Assembly (NCBI GenBank): GCA_017449925.1
Contig: JAFSYO010000056.1
Span: 1 to 24,321 of the forward strand
DNA from: Stomatobaculum sp.
Lineage (GTDB): Bacteria > Bacillota_A > Clostridia > Lachnospirales > Lachnospiraceae
Length of the DNA: 24,321 nt
Direction: 5' to 3'
A model generated the notes under the pieces. It did not search any database. It was not told the DNA's origin and saw nothing but the letters and a program-made list of their open reading frames with translations. Position 1 is the first letter of the stretch. Every line of letters starts with the position of its first letter. Positions 15,385 to 22,550 of this stretch are shown here, in pieces. Made by a program: the position numbers and the translations under genes.

Positions 15385-15392
15385 ATTATCAT

Positions 15393-15683
15393 TTACCTTT
15401 CTGAGAGTTCCACTCCCGTTTCTGTCATCAGTTCCTGAAAAATGCGGAAAATGCTCTCTGCCTCCGCATCGTCCTCTACAAATTCATATACCGCTTCTGT
15501 TTCTTCCTCTCCGGAAACATCTTTCAGGATATAACAGTCCCCGTCTCCTTCCTCGCTGTCCGCGGCAAGGAGGTAGGAGCAGCCGTTCATCCTGGTCTCT
15601 TCTACTGCGTACAGGACGATCTCCTGTCCGTTCTCATCCGTCACAATGATCTCAGCGCTTCCGCTGTTCTTTTTCTCGTCCAT
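15393..15683 (-). CDS. DUF1292 family protein (YrzB-like)
   Basis: A 96-residue acidic protein of unknown function. AEIIVTDENGQEIVLYAVEE, then GCSYLLAAD, DCYILKDVS and VYEFVEDDAEAESIFRIFQEL follow the usual DUF1292 pattern: a small beta-rich body and a C-terminal helix rich in Glu and Asp. It occupies the yrzB position after ruvX, as in Bacillus. The ATG at 15681-15683 has GGAG at 15691-15694, close to the ruvX stop (13 bases between genes), so it is almost certainly cotranscribed with ruvX. The stop lies 8 bases before the TTG of RNase J, and its last codons carry that gene's Shine-Dalgarno. No signal peptide or membrane helix is present. Confidence 0.92.
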   Translation of the reverse strand: MDEKKNSGSAEIIVTDENGQEIVLYAVEETRMNGCSYLLAADSEEGDGDCYILKDVSGEEETEAVYEFVEDDAEAESIFRIFQELMTETGVELSER

Positions 15684-15696
15684 TCTTTTTCTCCGT

Positions 15697-16125
15697 TCAT
15701 TTCGCCGGGTGCGCTTCCATGTATTCTTTGAGGATCAGGCTTGCCGCCACCTGGTCGATGTATTTTTTCCGCTCTTCCCTTGGCACGCCGCTCTCGGAAA
15801 GGATCTCGTCTGCTTCCGCCGTGGTCAGACGTTCGTCCTGCCATACCACCGGTATCCCTGTGCGCTTCTCCAGCAGTTCTTTAAAAGCTGCACATTTTTC
15901 CACCCGCTCCCCGGAGCTGCCGTCCATATGCAGAGGTCTTCCCAGAACAAACAGCCCTACCTGGCGCTCCTCTGCCAGTGCCGCGATCCGCGCAAGGGTC
16001 TTTCTCAGTTTTTTCTCACTGTCCCTGGTGATCGTCTCAAGAGGCTGCGCAGTCATCATGAGGGCGTCGCTCACTGCGACGCCTACCGTTTTTGAGCCGT
16101 AATCCAGCCCCATCAGAATTGTCAT
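15697..16125 (-). CDS. ruvX: RuvX/YqgF-type Holliday junction resolvase-like nuclease
   Basis: A 142-residue RNase H-fold protein of the YqgF/RuvX family, proposed to resolve Holliday junctions or process the 5' end of pre-16S rRNA. Visible motifs are MGLDYGSKTVGVAVSD (first catalytic Asp), VLGRPLHMDGS, DERLTTAEA and IDQVAASLIL (last acidic residue). The frame is open upstream to 16218, but the ATG at 16123-16125 is preferred: AGGAA at 16131-16135 lies 5 bases upstream, and the family begins at this point. It is the first gene after the ireB terminator, so it needs readthrough or its own promoter; only a weak candidate (TAAAAT near 16232-16237, poor -35) is seen. It is followed closely by the DUF1292 gene. 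Confidence 0.93.
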   Translation of the reverse strand: MTILMGLDYGSKTVGVAVSDALMMTAQPLETITRDSEKKLRKTLARIAALAEERQVGLFVLGRPLHMDGSSGERVEKCAAFKELLEKRTGIPVVWQDERLTTAEADEILSESGVPREERKKYIDQVAASLILKEYMEAHPAK

Positions 16126-16265
16126 AGTGTTTCCTGCACAACAAAAGAATTCCGATACAGAACCTGCATCAGAAAAAGAATAGTATCTATTCAGTTCGGC
16201 CGAGCCCATAACGGCCATTCACGCGGCTTTATTTTATCTCAGCGGGAGATTGGACTTCTATTGAG

Positions 16266-16293
16266 AAAAAACGGCAGTGATCAGTCACTGCCG
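16266..16293 (-). terminator. Intrinsic terminator overlapping the end of ireB
   Basis: On the minus strand CGGCAGTGA, loop CTGA, TCACTGCCG and TTTTTT form a 9-base perfect stem with a tetraloop and a U tract. The TGA stop of ireB (16281-16283) lies in the loop, so the left arm is coding sequence for the last residues. Confidence 0.88.
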
Positions 16294-16553
16294 CCAAATT
16301 TCTTATCGATGTAAAAACTCAACAGCTCTTCCAGGATCTCGTCGCGCTCCACCTTCATGATCAGGCTTCGGGCGTTTTTGTGGCTTGTAATATAGGTAGG
16401 ATCACCGCTCATCACATATCCTACGATCTGATTCACCGGATTGTAACCTTTTTCAGACAGCGCTTCATAGACCAGCTGAAGCACCTGGGTCACATCCATC
16501 TTATTATCCTGAACTGCCTGAAAGAACTGTGTATCCTTTAAGTTTTCGCTCAT
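16281..16553 (-). CDS. ireB: IreB family regulatory phosphoprotein (DUF965, YrzL-like)
   Basis: A 90-residue cytosolic protein. In Enterococcus faecalis, IreB is phosphorylated by the PASTA kinase IreK and dephosphorylated by IreP, and affects cephalosporin resistance. Sequence landmarks are FQAVQDNKMDVTQVLQLVYE, EKGYNPVNQIVGYVMSGDP and ITSHKNARSLIMKVERDEI, which match the family strongly along its length. The N-terminus offers one nearby Thr (T8) as a possible phospho-site; this is inference. The ATG at 16551-16553 follows GAGAGGAAA (about 16561-16569). It has its own promoter (16578-16606) and terminator, although ireB-ruvX-DUF1292 order is conserved, so it probably forms a single-gene transcript with some readthrough. 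Confidence 0.95.
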   Translation of the reverse strand: MSENLKDTQFFQAVQDNKMDVTQVLQLVYEALSEKGYNPVNQIVGYVMSGDPTYITSHKNARSLIMKVERDEILEELLSFYIDKKFGGSD

Positions 16554-16577
16554 AACTGTTTCCTCTCAATTGCCATT

Positions 16578-16606
16578 ATTGTAAACCAAAAACGGTCGTT
16601 CTTCAA
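16578..16606 (-). promoter_or_regulatory. Sigma-A-type promoter of ireB
   Basis: The minus strand has TTGAAG (16606-16601), a 17-base spacer and TACAAT (16583-16578), in the 62-base gap between mtaB and ireB. The predicted start is near 16571, leaving a short leader that carries the Shine-Dalgarno. Confidence 0.75.
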
Positions 16607-16615
16607 GTCCTTCCT

Positions 16616-17971
16616 TCAGGATTCCTTTCCGCAGGGTTCCATACACAGAATATCTTCTGCAAGAAATCCTGTGACTGTGCCCCGGACCAGCGTATTTACC
16701 GCTGTCCCGGCGGGCGCCGCGCACCGAACATACTCCCGGGTGTTCCCCACGACATACGGAATTCCGCCTATGACGATTTCTTCTTCCGTGAGGATCTCTT
16801 CCTCGGTCCCGAGGCGGGCCTCCCGGAAAGCACGGGACTGTTCTTTTGTCAGTTCCGCAAGTCTGGCAGCCCGCTCCGCCTTCACTGCCCGGGGCAGCTG
16901 GCCCGGCATTGACGCAGCCCTGGTCCCCTGTCTGACAGAATACGGAAAGATGTGGATCTCGTAAAATCCGATCTTTTCCGCAAAACGGAGCGTCTCCTCG
17001 AATTCTTCTTCTGTCTCTCCCGGAAATCCCGTGATGATGTCCGTCGTCACCGCGGCCCGCGGAAAATATTCCCGCAGCAGACAGACGCTCTGGTAATACT
17101 CCTCCGCCTTGTACCGGCGGTTCATTCTTTTCAGCACACTGTCGCTCCCGCTCTGCAGGGACAGGTGGAAGTGCGGGCAGAAATGTTTCAGTTCTGAAAG
17201 CGTCCTGAGGAAAGACTCCGTGATCAGCCTTGGTTCCAGTGATCCGACCCGGACCCGCTCGATCCCCGGCACTTCGTCCAGAAGGCGGATCACATCTCCC
17301 AGGTCCTCTGCCCGGCTTCCTTCCGGTCCTCTCTCTTTCAAGTCCTTTCCGTAGGAGGAAAGGTGGATCCCTGTCAGCACCAGTTCCCGGAAGCCTTTTT
17401 CTAAGAATGTCCGGGCTTCCCTGAGGATCTCTTCCGCCTCCCGGGAACGGATACGGCCCCGCAGATAAGGGATGATACAGTAGCTGCAGAACTGATTGCA
17501 GCCGTCCTGGATCTTCAGGAAGGCCCGGGTATGGCCGGACATGGTCTCGGCGGAAATATCCTCATAACAGAAAGCTTCTGTCATATCTCCCGCCAGGAGA
17601 ACCTTCTGTTTTTTCTTCCCTTTTTCTTCCCTGAACCATTGCTCCAGGATCTCCGCGATCTGTTTTTTTTCGCGGTTGCCGAGGACGATATCCACCCCCT
17701 GGTCCTGTTTCAGCTGTTCCGCAGCCGCCTGGGCGTAGCACCCTGCCGCCACGATCACTGCGTCCGGGTTCAGGGCCCTCGCCCTGTGGAGCATCTGCCG
17801 CGATTTTTTGTCGGCAATGTTCGTCACGGAACAAGTGTTGACCACGTAGACATCCGCCGCCTCATCAAAGGAGCGGATCTCGTATCCTTCCCGGACCAGC
17901 GCCTGACGCATCGCCTCAGTCTCATATATATTAACTTTACAGCCCAGCGTATGAAATGCGGCACTTTTCAC
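16616..17971 (-). CDS. mtaB: tRNA t6A37 methylthiotransferase MtaB
   Basis: A radical-SAM enzyme that adds a methylthio group to t6A37, giving ms2t6A in ANN-decoding tRNAs. The N-terminal UPF0004 domain has HTLGCKVN, VVNTCSVT and AAGCYAQ, whose three Cys hold the auxiliary 4Fe-4S cluster. The radical-SAM motif CNQFCSYC follows, with CIIPYLRGRIRSR and TGIHLSSYGKD, and a C-terminal TRAM region near GTVTGFLAEDI. TCSVTNIADKKSR marks the MtaB rather than the MiaB branch. The start is uncertain: GTG at 17971 gives MKSAAFHTLGCKVN, the usual family beginning (451 residues), while the frame is open to a TTG at 18034 that would add 21 charged residues and lacks a Shine-Dalgarno. It is divergent from the HPr-like gene. 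Confidence 0.94.
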   Translation of the reverse strand: MKSAAFHTLGCKVNIYETEAMRQALVREGYEIRSFDEAADVYVVNTCSVTNIADKKSRQMLHRARALNPDAVIVAAGCYAQAAAEQLKQDQGVDIVLGNREKKQIAEILEQWFREEKGKKKQKVLLAGDMTEAFCYEDISAETMSGHTRAFLKIQDGCNQFCSYCIIPYLRGRIRSREAEEILREARTFLEKGFRELVLTGIHLSSYGKDLKERGPEGSRAEDLGDVIRLLDEVPGIERVRVGSLEPRLITESFLRTLSELKHFCPHFHLSLQSGSDSVLKRMNRRYKAEEYYQSVCLLREYFPRAAVTTDIITGFPGETEEEFEETLRFAEKIGFYEIHIFPYSVRQGTRAASMPGQLPRAVKAERAARLAELTKEQSRAFREARLGTEEEILTEEEIVIGGIPYVVGNTREYVRCAAPAGTAVNTLVRGTVTGFLAEDILCMEPCGKES

Positions 17972-18012
17972 TTTCCGAAACTCTCTTTCCGAACCGTCCT
18001 GCGGTTCAGCAC

Positions 18013-18041
18013 TTGACTTTATTTCCCGTTCCAAATAAGAT
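18013..18041 (+). promoter_or_regulatory. Sigma-A-type promoter of the HPr-like gene
   Basis: TTGACT (18013-18018), a 17-base spacer and TAAGAT (18036-18041). The start would be near 18048, giving a leader of about 57 bases. It overlaps the upstream-extended frame of mtaB, which argues for the shorter mtaB start. Confidence 0.7.
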
Positions 18042-18059
18042 AAAGATAAGGATCATCGT

Positions 18060-18073
18060 GGGCGGCAGCGCCC
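18060..18073 (+). promoter_or_regulatory. Short GC hairpin in the leader of the HPr-like gene
   Basis: GGGCG, loop GCAG, CGCCC lies between the predicted transcription start and the AAGGAGG at 18088-18094. It could stabilise the mRNA or mark a binding site. No known riboswitch fits in this length. Confidence 0.35.
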
Positions 18074-18104
18074 GATCTCAAACAGACAAGGAGGCGTTAC
18101 TTTA

Positions 18105-18344
18105 ATGAGCATGAAGAAAGTTAAGATTTCCCTGAACTCTATCGACAAAGTGAAAGCTTTCGTTAACACCATCGCCCGCTACGATGAAGATTTTGACCTC
18201 GTGTCCGGCAGATATGTCATCGACGCAAAATCCATCATGGGTATTTTCAGCCTGGATCTCTCCAAGCCGATCGAGCTGAACATCCATGGTTCTTCTGAGG
18301 AAAGCGATATCCTCGAAGCTCTGAAGCCCTATATCGTCGAGTAA
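18105..18344 (+). CDS. HPr-fold protein lacking the phosphorylatable active-site His
   Basis: A 79-residue protein with the HPr fold pattern but not the GIHARP active site. Aligning FV (19-20) and SIMGIFSLDL (43-52) with HPr gives an offset of 3 residues, so the His15 position is Ser12 and the Arg17 position is Asp14. There is no His in the N-terminal half. The region around Ser43, matching the HPr Ser46 site of HPr kinase, is well kept (DAKSIMGIFSL). It therefore should not carry phosphate from enzyme I to PTS permeases, but could be a regulator like Crh of Bacillus, which has Gln15. AAGGAGG (18088-18094) sits 10 bases before the ATG. It has its own promoter and terminator and is the only plus-strand gene in this half of the window. 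Confidence 0.85.
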   Translation: MSMKKVKISLNSIDKVKAFVNTIARYDEDFDLVSGRYVIDAKSIMGIFSLDLSKPIELNIHGSSEESDILEALKPYIVE

Positions 18345-18368
18345 ATTAAAAGTACATCGATATCTCGA

Positions 18369-18404
18369 AGCCGCAGGACTTTCGTCCTGCGGCTTTCTTT
18401 TTTG
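18369..18404 (+). terminator. Intrinsic terminator of the HPr-like gene
   Basis: An 11-base perfect stem (18369-18379 with 18384-18394) with loop TTTC is followed by TTCTTTTTTG. It is clearly oriented for the plus strand. In the other direction there is no U tract after the stem, so it probably does not stop thiI transcripts efficiently. Confidence 0.92.
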
Positions 18405-18432
18405 ATTTTATGCGCACGGGCGGGATCTTCGA

Positions 18433-19620
18433 TCACATCTCGCAGAGAATGCGCTCCTTCGTCCGGATGGCTTCCTGCACCAGTTCATCGATCCTTTCGC
18501 CGAGACTTTCCTCCGATTTCCGGATGCGCTCTGCGTCGGGGTGCGTCACCGGATGCTTCGCGACGAAGATCGTGCAGCAGTCCTCATAGGGCTCGATGGA
18601 GGTCTCGTAAGTACCGATCATCTCCGATCTCTCGATGATCTCCAGCTTGTCAAAACCGATCAGAGGACGGAACACAGGCATGGTACAGACTTCATTGGTG
18701 GCCACCAGAGAATCCACTGTCTGACTGGCCACCTGTCCGATGCTTTCTCCCGTGATCAGCGCCTTGCTTCCACTCTTACGGGCGATCATCTCCGCGATCC
18801 GCATCATATAGCGGCGCATGATGATAGTCAGTTCCTCGTGGGGACACTTCTCATAAATATAAAGCTGGATATCTGTAAAGTTGACAACGTGCAGGTTAAC
18901 AGGTCCCGTGTACCGGGAGACCAGCTTCGCCAGTTCCACCACCTTCTGCTTTGCCCGCTCGGAGGTATAGGGCGGCGCGTGAAAATACACTGCCTCGATC
19001 AGGACGCCTCTCTTAGCGATCATGTAGCCTGCCACCGGGGAATCAATGCCGCCGGAAAGCAGAAGCATGGCGCGGCCGTTGGTCCCCACCGGCATACCGC
19101 CGGGGCCGGGGATGCTGATGGAATAAATGCTGACGCCCTCGTTCCGGATCTCCACATGAAGCGGGATCTCAGGATTCTTCACGTCGACCTTAAGGTTCGG
19201 GCACGCGCCGAGGATCACTTCGCCCAAGTCCGCGCTGATCGTCTCGGAGGTGCCGGGATAGCTTTTGTCGATGCGCCGTGTGAAGACTTTGAAGGTCATC
19301 TTCCGATCCCCGTACACTTCCTTCATATACTCCACGGCGGCCTTTTTCACCGCTTCAAAATCCTTCTCGGCGAAACGCACTACAGGGCATATCGTCACGA
19401 GCCCGAACACGCATTTCAGCGCGTTCACCGTGTCCTCGTAATCGTATTCCCCGACCATATCCACATAGATCCTTCCGTGCTCCCGGACGATCTCAAAACT
19501 GCCTTCCGTTTTCCGAAGGGCAAGACGGATCTGATGGATCAGCGCGTCTTCAAATTTGAAGCGGTTCTTTCCCTTGACGCCGATCTCGCCGTACTTTACC
19601 AGAAAAGACTTAAACTCCAT
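18433..19620 (-). CDS. thiI: tRNA 4-thiouridine synthetase ThiI
   Basis: ThiI adenylates U8 of tRNA and transfers sulfur to form s4U; it can also supply sulfur for thiazole synthesis. The 395-residue protein has a THUMP domain (about 60-168) and the PP-loop SGGIDSP (189-195). The form is the short one without the C-terminal rhodanese domain of E. coli, as in Bacillus, where a dedicated cysteine desulfurase passes sulfur directly. That partner is encoded immediately upstream here. Cys pairs that may handle sulfur include C348/C349 in EPYEDCCT; this is inference. The ATG at 19618-19620 has GAAAGGAA at about 19631-19638. It is the last gene of the dnaK operon block and converges on the HPr-like gene. 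Confidence 0.96.
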   Translation of the reverse strand: MEFKSFLVKYGEIGVKGKNRFKFEDALIHQIRLALRKTEGSFEIVREHGRIYVDMVGEYDYEDTVNALKCVFGLVTICPVVRFAEKDFEAVKKAAVEYMKEVYGDRKMTFKVFTRRIDKSYPGTSETISADLGEVILGACPNLKVDVKNPEIPLHVEIRNEGVSIYSISIPGPGGMPVGTNGRAMLLLSGGIDSPVAGYMIAKRGVLIEAVYFHAPPYTSERAKQKVVELAKLVSRYTGPVNLHVVNFTDIQLYIYEKCPHEELTIIMRRYMMRIAEMIARKSGSKALITGESIGQVASQTVDSLVATNEVCTMPVFRPLIGFDKLEIIERSEMIGTYETSIEPYEDCCTIFVAKHPVTHPDAERIRKSEESLGERIDELVQEAIRTKERILCEM

Positions 19621-19638
19621 ATAATACTAATTCCTTTC

Positions 19639-20808
19639 TTACCGCCGTGTATATTTCCGAAGCATGGGAACCAGCTCCCGCATGGCGGCGAGGAACTGAT
19701 CCGCCTCCTGTATCGTATTGTCTTCGCAGAGACTCACCCGGATCGTCGCGTCCAGAAGCTCCTCCGGAAGTCCGATCCCCTTCAGAGTCCCGGAGATACC
19801 CGGATGATGGGATGAGCACGCAGAGCCGCTGGATACATAGATCTGCCTGTCCTCCAGGGCGTGGAGCAGGACTTCCGCCCGCACCGACGGCACCGAAATG
19901 CTGACGATATGGGGCGCAGAACCGCTGCCCTTTTTTGAATTCACAGTAATACCCGCAAGCGGTCCCTCCGGATCTCCGGTCAGTTCGTCGATCAGGTAGT
20001 CCTTGACCTCCGTGATGCCGGCGATCTTCCTGTCAAATTCTTCGTATGCCTCCGCCGCGGCCTCTCCCATACCGGCGATCCCGGGAACGTTGATAGTCCC
20101 GCTCCGCATTCCGCCCTGCTGTCCTCCGCCGAACAGAATGGGGTTCAGCTTTACGCCCTCCCGGACATAAAGGAAGCCCACGCCCTTCGGCGCGTGCAGT
20201 TTATGACCGCTGACGCTCATGAGGTCGATGCCTTCTCTCGCGGGATAGATCCGGTACTTTCCGTATCCCTGGATCGCGTCCGCGTGGATCAGCGTCTCCG
20301 GATTCTTCTCTTTAACCGCCTTTGCGATCTCGGGAAGCGGTTCCGCTGCTCCCGTCTCGTTGTTGACATACATCACGGAAACCAGGAGGGTATCCGGCCG
20401 GACTGTATTTTTCAGTTCTTCCGGATCCACGTGGCCATCCGCGTCCACCGGGAGAACAGTGATCTCATATCCCATGGACTCCAGGAACAGCATCGGCTGG
20501 TAGACTGCCGGGTGTTCAATGGAGGTGGTGATCAGATGTTTTCCCTTTCTCTTGTTTGCCATGGCGGCGCCGATCAGGGCCAGGTTGTCGGACTCTGTGC
20601 CGCCGGAAGTAAAAATGATCTCCTTCGCGGAGCATTTCAGCGTCTTCGCGATCTTCGCAGCCGCCTCTTTCACGTAGCGCTCGGCGTCCACTCCCATGCG
20701 GTGCTTCGCAGAGGGATTCCCGTAATCCTCCCGCATGGTCTTCACGACCAGCTGCATCACCCGCTCCGAGACCCGCGTCGTCGCAGAATTATCAAAATAA
20801 ACTGCCAT
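19639..20808 (-). CDS. Cysteine desulfurase (NifS/IscS-like), partner of ThiI
   Basis: A PLP-dependent enzyme that removes sulfur from cysteine as a persulfide. The 389-residue protein begins VYFDNSATT and has GNPSAKHRMG, IEHPAV (H99), the PLP Asp in HADAIQ (D177), the Schiff-base Lys in SGHKLHAPKG (K203) and the active Cys in SSGSACSSHHP (C331). The flexible active-site loop resembles that of NifS/IscS-type proteins. It ends 18 bases before thiI, and such pairs (for example Bacillus nifZ-thiI) serve 4-thiouridine synthesis, so delivery to ThiI is the likely main role. GGAAGGAAAG before the ATG overlaps the end of rsmE, only one base away. Use for other thiolation or Fe-S assembly cannot be excluded. 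Confidence 0.94.
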   Translation of the reverse strand: MAVYFDNSATTRVSERVMQLVVKTMREDYGNPSAKHRMGVDAERYVKEAAAKIAKTLKCSAKEIIFTSGGTESDNLALIGAAMANKRKGKHLITTSIEHPAVYQPMLFLESMGYEITVLPVDADGHVDPEELKNTVRPDTLLVSVMYVNNETGAAEPLPEIAKAVKEKNPETLIHADAIQGYGKYRIYPAREGIDLMSVSGHKLHAPKGVGFLYVREGVKLNPILFGGGQQGGMRSGTINVPGIAGMGEAAAEAYEEFDRKIAGITEVKDYLIDELTGDPEGPLAGITVNSKKGSGSAPHIVSISVPSVRAEVLLHALEDRQIYVSSGSACSSHHPGISGTLKGIGLPEELLDATIRVSLCEDNTIQEADQFLAAMRELVPMLRKYTRR

Positions 20809-20809
20809 T

Positions 20810-21556
20810 TTACTTTCCTTCCGTCTGCGCCATCAGGAGCGACAGCACCACAAAACCGGCCGTTTCCGTCCTGAGGATGCGTTTTCCCAGAGTCACGGCC
20901 TGAAATCCGGCTTCCTCCGCCTGTCTGATCTCTGCCTCTTCAAAACCGCCTTCCGGACCGATGAACACTGCCACCTTCTGGCCCGGCTGTACGCTATCCA
21001 GGATCCTCCTGGTCCTATCCATCCCTTCCGCGTTCTCGTAAGGGATCAGACGGACATCAGATCCTGCGGCTTCCTTCAGTGCCGCGGCAAAGGACATTGG
21101 CATGGCAACTTCCGGGATCACGCTTCTTCCTGACTGCTTCGCAGCGCTCTCGGAAATGGCCTGCCAGCGGTTCCTCTTTGCTTCCGCTTTCTTCCGGTCC
21201 AGTTTTATCACGCATCGCGCAGTCTCTACCGGGACCACTCTGGCTGCTCCCAGCTCCACCGCCTTCTGAATGATGAGCTCCATCTTATCACTTTTCGGCA
21301 GTCCCTGGTAGAGGGAAATCTTTACCGGCAGTTCCCGGATATCCCGGTTTTCCTCCAGCACAGAGAGAAGGATCCTCTGGGAAGTGCGGTCCACCTCCCG
21401 GACTGAACATAGATAATCCCTGTCTTCACCCGCGCTTAAAAGGACCTGTTCTCCCGGTTTCACGCGGAGCACATTCGCCGCGTGATTCCAGTCAGGTCCT
21501 TCAATATAAGCCTCTTTTCCGGAGATCTGCTCCGGTCTCACAAAGAAATGGTGCAT
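20810..21556 (-). CDS. rsmE: 16S rRNA m3U1498 methyltransferase RsmE
   Basis: A 248-residue SPOUT-class methyltransferase that makes 3-methyluridine at position 1498 of 16S rRNA. The N-terminal PUA-like domain begins MHHFFVRPEQI with HAANVLRVKPGEQ. The SPOUT domain shows KSDKMELIIQKAVELG, ESAAKQSGRSVIPEV, the SAM-knot motif VFIGPEGGFEEAE and LGKRILRTETAGF. These are classic for the family and the length is standard. GGAGG lies 9 bases before the ATG, inside the last codons of prmA; the two genes are 4 bases apart. The order dnaJ-prmA-rsmE is conserved in Bacillota. Confidence 0.97.
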   Translation of the reverse strand: MHHFFVRPEQISGKEAYIEGPDWNHAANVLRVKPGEQVLLSAGEDRDYLCSVREVDRTSQRILLSVLEENRDIRELPVKISLYQGLPKSDKMELIIQKAVELGAARVVPVETARCVIKLDRKKAEAKRNRWQAISESAAKQSGRSVIPEVAMPMSFAAALKEAAGSDVRLIPYENAEGMDRTRRILDSVQPGQKVAVFIGPEGGFEEAEIRQAEEAGFQAVTLGKRILRTETAGFVVLSLLMAQTEGK

Positions 21557-21560
21557 CTGA

Positions 21561-22535
21561 TCAGATCCTCCGGACGGTCACATTGACCCACTCGCCCTGG
21601 TGATTCACCTCGAGGAGCTCAAATTCCGGGTTCTTTTCAAAAGCTTCCAGCACCTTTTCCTCCATGGTATCAATGATCCCGGAGGTGATAAAGACTGCTC
21701 CGTGCTTTAAATGCCGGGCGATCTCTCCCTGCAGGGCGATGATCACCGGCGCCAGGATGTTCGCCGCCGCGAGGTCATAGCACTCCTCGCCGCATGCCTT
21801 CTGGACTTCCGGATCGTCGATCAGATTGCCGCAGACGGTCCGGAACACTTCCTCTGTCAGGCCGTTGCTCTTCAGGTTTTCTCCCACGGCCTCCACAGCA
21901 TTGTCATCCAGATCCGTGGCGAAAACAGAGGCAGCCCCCAGCTTCAGAGCGGCAATGCCCAGGATCCCGCTGCCGGTACCGACATCCAGGACCCGGACCT
22001 CCGGATTCTCTTTTCTGATCTCCGGAAGATACTTTGCGATCTGCCGGATACAGAGCTGCGTCGTCTCATGGGCCCCGGTGCCGAAGGCCGTCCCCGGATC
22101 GATCTGGATCAGGGTCTTTCCTTCCGTCCCTTCCGGAACAGCTTCCCAGGTGGGCTTGATCAGGAAATCTCCCACCGTAAAGGGATGGAAGAACTCCTTC
22201 CAGTTGTTGATCCAGTCCTTGTCCTCAGTCTCGCTTTCCGAGATGCTGCAGGGTCCCGGATCCATAAATAACCTCAGCTCCTCCAGGCTTTCCCGGACGG
22301 CAGCGAGCTTCTCTTCCGCCGCGTCCTCCGGGTCCAGATAGAAGCTGACCCTGGCTGTTCCGTCGTCCGGAGGAAGCTCCGGAAGGATGTCGATGAACAT
22401 GCCTTTGGTCTCGCTTTCCGTCAGCGGGACATTGTCCTGGACCTCTATGCCTTCGATCCCCAGTTCTGCCAGGGAGGCACTGATCAGATCCACCGCTTCC
22501 GTCGTCGTTTCCAGTGTATATTTTTTCCACTTCAT
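21561..22535 (-). CDS. prmA: Ribosomal protein L11 methyltransferase PrmA
   Basis: PrmA methylates amino groups of ribosomal protein L11. The 324-residue protein has a ferredoxin-like N-terminal substrate domain starting MKWKKYTLETTTEAVD. The central part has DWINNWKEFFHPF, IQIDPGTAFGTGAHETT and motif I LDVGTGSGILGIAALKLG. The DLAAANILAPVI segment is the NPPY-like position typical of PrmA. The methyltransferase half is complete. No clear Shine-Dalgarno precedes its ATG, which follows the dnaJ stop by 15 bases; translation may depend on coupling to dnaJ. Confidence 0.96.
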   Translation of the reverse strand: MKWKKYTLETTTEAVDLISASLAELGIEGIEVQDNVPLTESETKGMFIDILPELPPDDGTARVSFYLDPEDAAEEKLAAVRESLEELRLFMDPGPCSISESETEDKDWINNWKEFFHPFTVGDFLIKPTWEAVPEGTEGKTLIQIDPGTAFGTGAHETTQLCIRQIAKYLPEIRKENPEVRVLDVGTGSGILGIAALKLGAASVFATDLDDNAVEAVGENLKSNGLTEEVFRTVCGNLIDDPEVQKACGEECYDLAAANILAPVIIALQGEIARHLKHGAVFITSGIIDTMEEKVLEAFEKNPEFELLEVNHQGEWVNVTVRRI

Positions 22536-22550
22536 AAAGGTACTGTCTTT

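Noticed and set aside
15382..15392. Leader mini-frame ATG ATA ATT TGA before RNase J
   Set aside because: Only three codons in an AT-rich junction; most likely chance.
16126..16218. Extended N-terminus of RuvX from 16218
   Set aside because: The extra 31 residues match nothing in the family, and a good Shine-Dalgarno precedes the ATG at 16125.
18369..18404. Bidirectional terminator also serving thiI
   Set aside because: Read from the thiI side, the stem is not followed by a U-rich tract.
18541..19815. Plus-strand open frame of 424 codons
   Set aside because: Antisense to thiI and the desulfurase gene, His/Asp-rich, with no recognisable domain.
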